Shown: positions 34,570 through 41,924 of the stretch, piece after piece | Layout: each line of letters starts with the position of its first letter | How positions within the stretch are numbered: position 1 is the first letter of the stretch | From: Verrucomicrobia bacterium SCGC AAA164-M04 | Lineage (GTDB): Bacteria > Verrucomicrobiota > Verrucomicrobiae > Verrucomicrobiales > Akkermansiaceae | Direction: 5' to 3' | DNA: 42,292 nt | Assembly: GCA_000383735.1 (NCBI GenBank) | Contig: KB912168.1 | Coordinates: forward strand, 23,956 to 66,247 | Translations under genes and position numbers: made by a program | Notes under the pieces: model-generated | What the model was told of the DNA's origin: nothing | What the model saw: the letters and a program-made list of their open reading frames with translations, nothing else | Databases searched by the model: none

Positions 34570-35856
34570 ATGCACTCGTTCCACTACTCCAATGGCAGTC
34601 TTCATTGCGAAGGTATTTCTATCGCAGATCTGGCAAACCAATATGGCACCCCTCTTTACGTTTACTCCTCCGAAACATTTCGTGATCGCTACACCCGGCT
34701 CGACGCTGCGTTTTCGTCAATCAACCACGAAGTCGCTTATGCTGTAAAAGCGAACTCAAACCTCTCCATACTAAGCCTATTGGCAAAAATGGGGAGCGGG
34801 TTTGATATCGTTTCAGGCGGGGAACTTTTTCGTGTGATTAAAGCTGGGGGTGATCCTGGAAAATGCACTTTTGCCGGAGTTGGAAAAACTCGCGAAGAGA
34901 TCGAATACGCGCTTCAGCAAGGAATCTACTCAATTAATGTCGAATCCGAGGAGGAGGCCTTTTTCATCAACCAAGTCGCTAGCGAACTCAATTTAGTCGC
35001 TCCGATCGCCTTCCGGGTGAATCCAAATGTTGACGCTAAAACCCACAAATATATTTCAACCGGAAAATCGGAAAATAAATTTGGGATCGATTTCGAATTC
35101 ATCCTCGACGCCTACGAAAGAGCTTCGAGTCTCCCTCACCTCAAACTCAAGGGCCTCCAAATGCATATTGGTTCCCAGTTGACTTCGGTTTCTCCATTCG
35201 TTGAGGCTGTTGAAAAAGTCACACCCCTTGCTGCTGATTTAAAGAATAAGTATGATATCGAATTTTTCTCCATCGGAGGCGGAATCGGGATCGTCTATGA
35301 GGAAGCTTTAGCTTCTGGCAGCGAATTATGGTGGACCAAGCAACCTGACGAAACTCGCCCTCTAACTCCCGAACAATACTCTTCTGCGATCATCCCTTCG
35401 CTTGCACCCCTTGGTCTAAAAATCCTTCTAGAACCCGGTCGTTTTATCGCTGGTAACGCCGGCGTTCTCGTCACCAAATGTCTCTACGAAAAAAAGGGCT
35501 CCACCAAGACCTTTAAAATTGTCGATTCCGGAATGCACCACTTAATTCGTCCAGCCCTTTATGAGGGCTTCCACGAAATTGTCCCGGTTGCGGAACCCAA
35601 TGGCGCGGTTGAATCAGTGGACGTTGTAGGTCCAATTTGTGAAAGTGGTGATTTCTTCTGTCAAAACCGTGAGGTTCCCACCTTTGCTCCCGGTGAATTC
35701 ATCGCACTAATGAGCGCAGGAGCCTATGGAATGGTCATGGCGACTACTTATAATTCCCATCCCCTTCCAGCTGAGATCCTTGTCGATCGCAATCAAGCTA
35801 GGATCGCAAGAAAGCGTCAAACCTTTCAAGATCTCGTCGAAGGAGAAGAAGGGTGA
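34570..35856 (+). CDS. lysA: Diaminopimelate decarboxylase
   Basis: A 428-residue PLP enzyme of the alanine-racemase fold that makes L-lysine from meso-diaminopimelate. The PLP lysine is in AYAVKANSN (Lys60), the Gly-rich phosphate loop is FSIGGGIGI, EPGRFIAGNAG and GPICESGDFF (catalytic Cys of the second subunit) are present, and the C-terminus has MSAGAYGMVMATTYNS. Start ATG at 34570 is chosen over an upstream in-frame codon at 34528, which adds a basic stretch not seen in the family. Confidence 0.95.
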   Translation: MHSFHYSNGSLHCEGISIADLANQYGTPLYVYSSETFRDRYTRLDAAFSSINHEVAYAVKANSNLSILSLLAKMGSGFDIVSGGELFRVIKAGGDPGKCTFAGVGKTREEIEYALQQGIYSINVESEEEAFFINQVASELNLVAPIAFRVNPNVDAKTHKYISTGKSENKFGIDFEFILDAYERASSLPHLKLKGLQMHIGSQLTSVSPFVEAVEKVTPLAADLKNKYDIEFFSIGGGIGIVYEEALASGSELWWTKQPDETRPLTPEQYSSAIIPSLAPLGLKILLEPGRFIAGNAGVLVTKCLYEKKGSTKTFKIVDSGMHHLIRPALYEGFHEIVPVAEPNGAVESVDVVGPICESGDFFCQNREVPTFAPGEFIALMSAGAYGMVMATTYNSHPLPAEILVDRNQARIARKRQTFQDLVEGEEG

Positions 35857-35904
35857 AATTTTCGCGCGACTGACAACGTCTCACTGGGTTAGATAAGCTA
35901 ACCG

Positions 35905-36486
35905 ATGGGAGACGAAGGAAATGAGGAAGATTTGGCACTAATGGCAAAAGTTGCCCGCGGTGACGAAGATGCTTTCGCTAAAATCGTCGCAAAACATCAG
36001 CACGCTGTTCTCGGGACGGTTGCGAAAATGACCAACCAAAGTTCTGACACTGAAGACATTGCCCAACAGGTCTTCATCAGGCTCTGGAAATCTGCCGTGC
36101 GCTATCAGCCAACCGCAAAATTCACGACCTTCCTCTTCACTATCACAAGAAATCTTGTTTTTAATGCGACCCGAAAAAAATCCGGTAAAAACGAATATTC
36201 ATTCGATGCGCTGGAGGGAAAATGGCGCCAGAGTATCGAGGACAAAAGCTCCGACTCTCGGCCTGATAAATTAATTGAACAGACCGAACTTCGACAAATA
36301 ATTGACCAAGCAATTTCTTCTCTTCCCGAAAAACAACGCCTCGCAGTTGTTCTTCGGCGATATGAAAAAATGCCATATGAAGAGATCGCTGAAACCTTGG
36401 GGATTTCAGTTCCAGCCGTAAAGAGCCAACTTTTTCGAGCTAGGACAGCTCTTCGGGAGTCACTTGGCAAATATCTTAAAGAGTGA
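35905..36486 (+). CDS. ECF-type RNA polymerase sigma factor (second)
   Basis: A 193-residue sigma-70 family protein: region 2 (about 15-80) with DTEDIAQQVFIRLWKSA and FLFTITRNLVFN, a variable charged linker (about 85-125), and region 4 (about 132-185) with LPEKQRLAVVLRRYEKMPY and a helix-turn-helix ending VPAVKSQLFRARTAL. No anti-sigma gene follows; the downstream 209 bp are non-coding and structured. It starts 48 bp after lysA and may be cotranscribed. It is distinct from the ECF factor at 29099-29632. Confidence 0.9.
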   Translation: MGDEGNEEDLALMAKVARGDEDAFAKIVAKHQHAVLGTVAKMTNQSSDTEDIAQQVFIRLWKSAVRYQPTAKFTTFLFTITRNLVFNATRKKSGKNEYSFDALEGKWRQSIEDKSSDSRPDKLIEQTELRQIIDQAISSLPEKQRLAVVLRRYEKMPYEEIAETLGISVPAVKSQLFRARTALRESLGKYLKE

Positions 36487-36529
36487 TTCTTTTTCCAATC
36501 AAACACATTACCGACAAATTTTCACAGAA

Positions 36530-36673
36530 GACTTTCGACCTAAAGTCAGCAACCTGAGAGCAAAGGTTGAAATTAGTTCTCACGATTTTTCGGACGACAC
36601 CAGCTAGAACAAAACAAGAGGCCCTTCTCGCTTGTTAAGTCCTCGATGATCGACAAAAATATTAAGTGTCGAT
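36530..36673 (+). ncRNA. Structured intergenic region, possible small RNA or leader
   Basis: Four successive hairpins lie between the sigma-factor gene and the cyclo-ligase gene: GACTTT/AAAGTC (36530-36547), AACCT/AGGTT (36551-36568), AACAAG/CTTGTT (36613-36636) and ATCGACA/TGTCGAT (36649-36673). The last ends 23 bp before the next start codon. The position upstream of a 5-formyl-THF cyclo-ligase gene is that of 6S RNA in proteobacteria, but I do not see the 6S fold, so no RNA family is assigned. Confidence 0.35.
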
Positions 36674-36695
36674 AAACCTTTAGCGTTCCATCAAA

Positions 36696-37235
36696 ATGTC
36701 ATCGGACCCATTTTCTAAAGCTGCGATCAGAAAAAAGATTCGCCTTCGTTTAAAGCAGTTAAACAAGCTTGAAATCGCTGAGGCATCTTTAGACCTTCTT
36801 ACACAACTTGGATTTCCAGATGGCTCAAAAGTTGCAATCTTTGCAGGCCTTTCAAACGAACCACGACTTCTCGAACTTGTTGTATCCCAACCCAATGTGA
36901 AATGGCACCTTCCTAAGGTCAGAGGGCCAGGAAAAATGGATTTTCTTCGATTTGAAAAAATTGAAGAACTTAGCCAGGGAGCCTTTGGGATTTTGGAACC
37001 TGATCACGGAGTCGAAGCGACTCATCTCGATTTCATGATTTGCCCTGGAGTGGCTTTCACTCGCGAGGGACACCGTCTTGGCCAAGGCGGTGGATTCTAC
37101 GATCGAGCCATCGCGAGATTTCCTGAAACCAAAATCATCGGAGTGGGATTTGAATGCCAAGTGGTAGATCAACTTCCAATCGACAAACACGATTGCCTAA
37201 TGGATCAGGTCATTATTGCCCGAACGGGCACTTGA
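36696..37235 (+). CDS. 5-formyltetrahydrofolate cyclo-ligase family protein
   Basis: A 179-residue protein (YgfA/MTHFS family) that converts 5-formyl-THF to 5,10-methenyl-THF with ATP. RKKIRLRLKQL is the basic N-terminal phosphate-binding part, VPGVAF-type ICPGVAFTREGHRLGQ and GGGFYDR form the C-terminal folate/Mg site. Length is typical. The 3' end overlaps the convergent apaG gene by 23 bases, so the two share terminal DNA. Confidence 0.92.
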   Translation: MSSDPFSKAAIRKKIRLRLKQLNKLEIAEASLDLLTQLGFPDGSKVAIFAGLSNEPRLLELVVSQPNVKWHLPKVRGPGKMDFLRFEKIEELSQGAFGILEPDHGVEATHLDFMICPGVAFTREGHRLGQGGGFYDRAIARFPETKIIGVGFECQVVDQLPIDKHDCLMDQVIIARTGT

Positions 37236-37590
37236 GAGTAAAAGGAGGGATTTTTGCGCAAAACCTTTTTCCTTCAGAATCAACTCCAAAGAATGCTCCC
37301 GCAACCTTGGAATCACACGCCACGACATGATAGGAATTATAGGAAAAACTTTGCCCAGGCATTAACTTAGGATTCTCTCCGACCACCCCCGCCCCCTCAA
37401 CAACCACAACTTCCCCTTTCGTGTCTCTTAGAATCCATTTACGAGCAAGAATCGTGACCGTTTCTGAAGACTCGTTAATAATGTGGATGAAGTAGGCGAA
37501 GGGAAATGGTTTTTCGGGCGGTGCCTCCAACTGAGGAGCGAAAACCACCTTTTCTATTTTAACTCTTAGACCTGGTAAGCCTGGAAATGC
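37213..37590 (-). CDS. apaG: ApaG-family protein
   Basis: A 125-residue fibronectin-III-like ApaG/DUF525 protein. FAYFIHIINESSETVTILARKW and the PGQSFSYNSYHVV segment are the family hallmarks. The function is not well defined (linked to Co2+/Mg2+ resistance and Ap4A levels in enterics). Start ATG at 37590 is chosen because upstream codons to 37638 are not family-like. It overlaps the convergent cyclo-ligase gene by 23 bases. Confidence 0.88.
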   Translation of the reverse strand, partial: AFPGLPGLRVKIEKVVFAPQLEAPPEKPFPFAYFIHIINESSETVTILARKWILRDTKGEVVVVEGAGVVGENPKLMPGQSFSYNSYHVVACDSKVAGAFFGVDSEGKRFCAKIPPFTLKCPFGQ

Positions 37591-37682
37591 CATCTTGATA
37601 GCGGAACCTATAAGATGTCGCTTTGAGAGCAAGAGCATCCGCGCAAACTTGCAGGTTGCGACAGAACAACTAAGCTAGTGGC

Positions 37683-38489
37683 GTGCAAACTCCAATCGCT
37701 CTTACAATCGCCGGCTCGGATAGCTCGGCCGGTGCGGGCCTGCAGGCTGATTTAAAAACTTTTTCAAGCTTTGGAGTATTTGGCCTAACCGCTGTGACGT
37801 GCGTCGTTTCCGAAACGCCCCTTACGCTAAGTCAAGTTCACCCCGTTCCACCGAGCGTCTTGCAGGATCAAGTCCATCTTTTACTAGAGAGCTATCCCGT
37901 CGGTGCAATCAAAACGGGAATGCTCTATTCGAAGGCTCATATTAAAGCGGTTTGCGAACTACTCACTGACACCAATATTCCTCTCATTGTTGATCCAGTC
38001 ATGGTTGCCTCAACGGGCGACCCCCTCATGAGGGAAGACGCCCTCGACACCATTCGCGAGACCCTTCTCCCTCTTGCGACAATCATCACACCCAACCTTC
38101 CAGAGGCTGGTATTCTGCTCCGAAAACCGGTCGTAACAGCAGAGGATCAAGAAGCTGCGGTGGAAGAATTAACATCTACCTTCGGTGTCTCGACCTATTT
38201 AAAGGGTGGCCATTTAGAAAACACTAAAACACATCGGGACCTCCTTAAAGAGAACGGCAAATTGCACGTCTTTGAACATGAGCACCTAGAACTCCCTCAA
38301 ACTCATGGCACTGGCTGCACACTCTCCGCTGCTCTTGCTGCGGCCATTTCATCGGGGTCAAGTTTAGAGCACGCCGGAAAAGAAGCACACCAATTTACAC
38401 AGCAAGCACTTAGAAAGTCAGAATCATGGAATAGCCCCAGCTCTGGAGAAGCAATTTTTCATCTCAGGCAAACTCAACAACTTCGATGA
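37683..38489 (+). CDS. thiD: Hydroxymethylpyrimidine / phosphomethylpyrimidine kinase
   Basis: A 268-residue ribokinase-fold enzyme that phosphorylates HMP and HMP-P in thiamine synthesis. It opens ALTIAGSDSSAGAGLQADLKTF, has AIKTGML and VDPVMVASTG in the middle, and HGTGCTLSAALAAA near the end with the catalytic Asp replaced by the GTGC anion-hole type usual for ThiD. The start codon is GTG. No TPP riboswitch is seen in the short upstream gap. It is the last clear chromosomal gene before the integrated element. Confidence 0.95.
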   Translation: MQTPIALTIAGSDSSAGAGLQADLKTFSSFGVFGLTAVTCVVSETPLTLSQVHPVPPSVLQDQVHLLLESYPVGAIKTGMLYSKAHIKAVCELLTDTNIPLIVDPVMVASTGDPLMREDALDTIRETLLPLATIITPNLPEAGILLRKPVVTAEDQEAAVEELTSTFGVSTYLKGGHLENTKTHRDLLKENGKLHVFEHEHLELPQTHGTGCTLSAALAAAISSGSSLEHAGKEAHQFTQQALRKSESWNSPSSGEAIFHLRQTQQLR

Positions 38490-38622
38490 CATCACGGGGC
38501 GCTTTAACCGCTGGCCCAAAAAGAGTGCCGAAGGGCGCTCGCTTGAAGGCGATCACATTCGGCTGGCTCAGCATTTGTCTTACCCGACCAGCTGATTCGG
38601 GTGATATTCGGGCAGTAAACAC
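38464..38622 (-). CDS. Possible small protein overlapping the thiD end
   Basis: A 52-codon minus-strand ORF beginning with GTG. Its peptide (RISPESAGRVRQML, then GPAVKAPRDVIEVVEF) has normal amino-acid composition and looks more like a real protein than the overlapping plus-strand frame. I recognise no family. It overlaps the thiD 3' end by 26 bases and lies just downstream of the terminator hairpin. It may be a real small gene or chance. Confidence 0.28.
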   Translation of the reverse strand: MFTARISPESAGRVRQMLSQPNVIAFKRAPFGTLFGPAVKAPRDVIEVVEFA

Positions 38623-38637
38623 CGGCCCTAAAACCAA

Positions 38638-38667
38638 CAAGGAGCTACGATTTCTCGTAACTCCTTG
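38638..38667 (-). terminator. Hairpin terminator after the tRNA-Tyr-like sequence
   Basis: CAAGGAG(TTACGA) pairs with (TCGTAG)CTCCTTG over 13 bp (one G-U) around a GAAA tetraloop. On the minus strand it starts ten bases past the tRNA 3' CCA and is followed by TTGGTTTTA. It looks like the normal terminator of a tRNA-Tyr gene. Confidence 0.65.
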
Positions 38668-38676
38668 ATTGAAAGC

Positions 38677-38763
38677 TGGTGGGCAGGGCTGGATTCGAAC
38701 CAGCGTACACATACGTGAGCAGATTTACAGTCTGCCGCCTTTAACCCGCAGCTACAACAACCC
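38677..38763 (-). pseudogene. tRNA-Tyr(GTA)-like sequence with broken acceptor stem; likely attachment site
   Basis: The 3' three quarters are a good tRNA-Tyr: a D-arm-like segment, anticodon stem GCAGA/TCTGC with loop CTGTAAA (anticodon GTA), a long variable arm, T arm GCTGG-TTCGAAT-CCAGC, acceptor 3' strand CCTGCCC, then A and CCA. The 5' acceptor strand should be GGGCAGG. Instead the bases are GGGTTGT (or GTTGTTG, depending on alignment), with at least two mismatches. This is the pattern of a tRNA 3' fragment left at one end of an element that integrated in a tRNA-Tyr gene, with the intact copy expected beyond the right window edge. A divergent but functional tRNA-Tyr is the alternative. 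Confidence 0.6.
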
Positions 38764-38849
38764 TTAATATATCAATGTTTTTTTGCCGCTGCTTTCTATC
38801 ATTTCCGTTATTTCTCGACTTTTAGGGTTAACTAGAGTTACCTACCCCC

Positions 38850-40049
38850 ATGCCCCGCCAACCGAAATTTCTCGTAAATAAAACCGAAAAAGGCTGGAGA
38901 ATCAATGTGCCGAAATCCGTTTCAGCCACCGGCAAAAGGGAGCAATACTTTTACCCAACCCGAGATAAGGCTGTGGCGGCGAAAAAAATATTCCTCGAAA
39001 AATATTCTGCCCACGGTTCAGCCGCATCCATAATTTCACCGGGCCTCGCTGATGAGGCATCGAAAGCCGCTAACAAACTTAAAAAATGGGGCGTTTCGCT
39101 CACTCAGGCTGTTGATGAATATATTGCCCAAAGGGAACGCGAAAAGGCCTCACGCGCCGCCTGTGATGCAGTAGAAGATTGGTTCAAGTGGTGTGAGGGA
39201 CTCTTATCAAAAAACCAGCTACGCCCCAGAACCGTTAGAAGCTATCGGCAAACGGGAGAGAAGCTGAAATCCGCTCTAGGAACAAAGAACCTCGCCCAAG
39301 TAAGGGCGGCTGATTTAGAGAAGGCACTCGACCTTAAAAATGCAGCTGGCTCAGGGGCAGCACTGAGATTTAGGAATTGCCGGGTTTTCTGGCGATGGTG
39401 CGCCAAGAAAAAATGGTGTGATAAAACAATCCTAGATGAAATCGACACAGTAAAAGCCACGAGCGATGGAGAAATCGAAATCCTTTCCCCCGGGGAAATT
39501 TCCACGCTAATGGAAACGTGTGAAAAATACGCCCCCAATTTTTGCTCTCATTTCGCCCTTTTGGTTTTCGCCGGAATCAGGGCCGAGGAAGTGGCGAGGC
39601 TTGAAGGTGACCTTGTTGAGAAAACTCAGATAGAATTGCCTGCAAGAGTAACGAAGAAAAAGAAACGCAGATATGTCGAGCCATGCGAGAATCTGGCGGC
39701 ATGGCTTGAAAAATATCCGTTTGAGCCATCTAGGGAGTGGTCTAAGCAGTTTAATCGAATCAGGAGAATTGCAGGCTGGGACATTAAAGACGCTAGGGAA
39801 CTGCCTAAAGACCTCAAAAGCCCAACAAGGGGTAAGTGGCCACAGAACTGCCTGAGGCATTCCCATGCGAGCTATGCCGTGCAAACAGGTAAAGACCTTA
39901 AAGACTTATTATTTGAATTTGGCCACACGGGTTCCCCTGCCCTCTTGCAATCCAATTATGCAAAAAGGGCCAAGGTTAAAGACGCGCTCGAATTTTTCGC
40001 CATCGTTCCTGAGGGAGCAGAAAAACCTCAGACCATATCAGCAGCATGA
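38850..40049 (+). CDS. int: Tyrosine recombinase / integrase of the element
   Basis: A 399-residue phage-type integrase. The N-terminal part (about 1-75) is a small arm-type domain, a SAM-like core-binding domain spans about 85-200, and the catalytic domain about 210-385. Catalytic residues: Arg244 (AGIRAEEVARLEG), the N333-x-x-R336-H337 box (NCLRHSHAS; Asn where His is common), His359 (FGHTGS) and nucleophile Tyr370 (SNYAKR). It reads away from the tRNA-Tyr-like sequence, 87 bp after it, and overlaps the next gene by four bases. Confidence 0.92.
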   Translation: MPRQPKFLVNKTEKGWRINVPKSVSATGKREQYFYPTRDKAVAAKKIFLEKYSAHGSAASIISPGLADEASKAANKLKKWGVSLTQAVDEYIAQREREKASRAACDAVEDWFKWCEGLLSKNQLRPRTVRSYRQTGEKLKSALGTKNLAQVRAADLEKALDLKNAAGSGAALRFRNCRVFWRWCAKKKWCDKTILDEIDTVKATSDGEIEILSPGEISTLMETCEKYAPNFCSHFALLVFAGIRAEEVARLEGDLVEKTQIELPARVTKKKKRRYVEPCENLAAWLEKYPFEPSREWSKQFNRIRRIAGWDIKDARELPKDLKSPTRGKWPQNCLRHSHASYAVQTGKDLKDLLFEFGHTGSPALLQSNYAKRAKVKDALEFFAIVPEGAEKPQTISAA

Positions 40050-40525
40050 GCAGACCAAAGAAAACTAAGAAGATTGTTAAATCATTGCCACCCGATGGTG
40101 ACAGCGCGGGTAGTTTGTTCGGTGATTCAATCCGAATGCACGCCGACCCGCATGACGACAACGGACTTATGCTTGGCGGACTCTTTGATTTAATCGCCTG
40201 CAAGGAGCCAAGTGAGGAGAGCCTATCCCAAAACGGCGCATGGCTCATTATTTTGATAAGGAGCCTTGAGGTTGATGACTGCAAGAAGATGTTCGCCTCG
40301 ATTATTAGAGCCAAAGAAAACCTTGGTGAAAATCGAACCCGCGAATCTAACATTTTGCGTGCGTGTGCTGATTTTATCAAAGATGCAGGAAGGCCACCTA
40401 CTAAACGCGAGTTAAAGGATTATATCATATCTTGGCCCGAAAAGTTTAAAGGTATGCCGGACAAAGATGATGGTAAGGCATGGAACCGATTAAGAAAAAA
40501 GGTTGGGCTTGATGGCCTCGACTAG
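40046..40525 (+). CDS. Small element-encoded protein of unknown function
   Basis: A 159-residue soluble protein, translationally coupled to the integrase (ATGA overlap). It starts with a basic stretch (SRPKKTKKIVK). The C-terminal part has a helical, possibly DNA-binding region (GRPPTKRELKDYI, about 115-127). I see no known catalytic motif. It is probably an accessory of integration or regulation (inference). Confidence 0.6.
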   Translation: MSRPKKTKKIVKSLPPDGDSAGSLFGDSIRMHADPHDDNGLMLGGLFDLIACKEPSEESLSQNGAWLIILIRSLEVDDCKKMFASIIRAKENLGENRTRESNILRACADFIKDAGRPPTKRELKDYIISWPEKFKGMPDKDDGKAWNRLRKKVGLDGLD

Positions 40526-40540
40526 AGACGTGTTTTGAGG

Positions 40541-40570
40541 CTTGGCATTTTACCCTAGTTCTATGCCAAG
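40541..40570 (+). promoter_or_regulatory. Inverted repeat spanning the start codon of the HTH gene
   Basis: CTTGGCA (40541-40547) and TGCCAAG (40564-40570) are perfect 7-bp complements with a 16-base spacer; the right arm begins inside the ATG at 40563. It could be an operator bound by the HTH protein itself, or an RNA hairpin that hides its start. Confidence 0.4.
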
Positions 40571-40814
40571 GAACGTAAACGCAAACGGGCGCAAGCTACG
40601 CCCGATGAATGCAAAAACTGCAAACAAACAGCTGGAACTCCCCTTCAATTTAGTGGGAGCTAAAACAATCGCGGAAGCTCTTTCGGTTTCTATACGCCAA
40701 GTTGGATACTGGGCCGCGGAAGGAAAAATCCCCTCTTATAGATTTGGGAGGCGTTGTGTGCGCTATTCACTACCCGCCGTTCTCGAGGCTCTCGAGGTTC
40801 CATCAAACGACTAA
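40563..40814 (+). CDS. Excisionase-like helix-turn-helix protein
   Basis: An 83-residue protein with a MerR/excisionase-type helix-turn-helix near the middle (TIAEALSVSIRQVGYWAAEG, then KIPSYRFGRRCVRY), the usual form of small DNA-binding Xis proteins. Start ATG at 40563 is chosen (alternatives: TTG 40542, ATG 40605). It follows int and the unknown gene on the same strand and is followed by a hairpin terminator, so it probably directs excision or represses the early region. Confidence 0.8.
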   Translation: MPRNVNANGRKLRPMNAKTANKQLELPFNLVGAKTIAEALSVSIRQVGYWAAEGKIPSYRFGRRCVRYSLPAVLEALEVPSND

Positions 40815-40821
40815 AAAAAAG

Positions 40822-40851
40822 AGCGCCAACCCGAGGGTGAACGCTGCTTTT
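40822..40851 (+). terminator. Hairpin terminator after the HTH gene
   Basis: AGCG-cca-ACCC pairs with GGGT-gaa-CGCT around a short loop, with an A run before and TTTT after. It separates the int-HTH transcript from the replication genes. Confidence 0.55.
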
Positions 40852-40991
40852 GGGAAGTTGATTTCAATGGCTCAATTTGAGCTTTTGATTTTCTGTCTCC
40901 CCCATGAGCGTTCTTGGTCCGGTTATACCGCCTTCCAAGAGCCAGCTTAAAAGCATCAAATTCACCCCAATGGGCAAGGCGCATTTACGCT

Positions 40992-41924
40992 ATGGAAACT
41001 ATCCAATTTGACCGGGGCCAACTGCCTGATTTTCTCAAGGAATTGATTGCTTGCCCACCCAAACACGGTGAGGGTGTGCATCAATGGCTCTTTAAAATCT
41101 CTCGCCAATTACACGCTCACCGAGATGAGAATAGCATTTTCAACCTACTGGCCGCCGCCACCTCTGATTGTGGCCGCTATGTTGGTGAGAAAGAAATATG
41201 GGATGCTATCAAGGACTCGCGAACGTGTGCTTGGATGCCAACCGGGGGCAGGAAAGCCGCAACACCAAAACCTAGGCCAAAGTGGCCAACGGTGGCGACC
41301 GAGGCAATTAAAGCGATTATTGATGAGCAGCCTGATGCTCTATCGAAATTGCAAAATCAATCGCCTTTAACAATCTCAACCCAGAACCATGACGCTGAGT
41401 GCATTCTTGAGAGACTGTTCCCCGGCAACCCGCTCGTGTGTGTTGCTAGTGGGGTTGGGGAATCAATTGTAGCCCCAAGGCAGCAACTACCCCCTCTTGG
41501 TGATTTTACGCACGTTGTGCCAAGCCCCATGAGCAAAGAGAAAGGTGTTAATCAACAAGGGAAACCCTCTTGCCGTTGTATTGATAACACCGGGCGGCGA
41601 ACTTACCTAATCGCTGAGTTTGACCAAGGAACCCACGACGAGCAGAGCGCGTTAATCCTGCACCTCGCTACCCTAGCCCCATTGGCCATGGTGGTGGACT
41701 CGGGTGGTAAATCACTGCACTCGTGGTTCCATTGCGCTAACCAAAACGAAGAACAAATTCGGAAGTTCTTTAGTTATGCGGTGAGCCTTGGTGCTGACCG
41801 AGCGACATGGACCAAATGCCAATTGGTGAGAATGCCAATGGTAGCACGACCAGACACGGGCAAGATGCAAAGGGTTCTCTTTTTCAATTCTTTAAATATG
41901 GAGAAAGGAGGCCGCCATGAGTAA
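40992..41924 (+). CDS. Primase-like (AEP/prim-pol type) element protein
   Basis: A 310-residue protein. The segment MVVDSGGKSLHSWF (about 224-237), with preceding EFDQGTH and following LVRMPM, matches the archaeo-eukaryotic-type primase/polymerase domains of phage and plasmid replication proteins, including acidic residues and the Ser-Gly-Gly-Lys loop. The N-terminal part (about 1-95) is helical and resembles a primase-associated domain. Start ATG at 40992 is preferred; upstream codons to 40914 read as non-coding. It overlaps the next gene by eight bases, so primase and helicase are coupled. Confidence 0.7.
   Translation: METIQFDRGQLPDFLKELIACPPKHGEGVHQWLFKISRQLHAHRDENSIFNLLAAATSDCGRYVGEKEIWDAIKDSRTCAWMPTGGRKAATPKPRPKWPTVATEAIKAIIDEQPDALSKLQNQSPLTISTQNHDAECILERLFPGNPLVCVASGVGESIVAPRQQLPPLGDFTHVVPSPMSKEKGVNQQGKPSCRCIDNTGRRTYLIAEFDQGTHDEQSALILHLATLAPLAMVVDSGGKSLHSWFHCANQNEEQIRKFFSYAVSLGADRATWTKCQLVRMPMVARPDTGKMQRVLFFNSLNMEKGGRHE

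Noticed and set aside
36487..36695. 6S RNA upstream of the 5-formyl-THF cyclo-ligase gene
   Set aside because: Position fits, but no long closing helix with a central bubble is seen, only separate short hairpins.
37639..37682. TPP riboswitch before thiD
   Set aside because: The gap is too short and has no CTGAGA-type conserved core.
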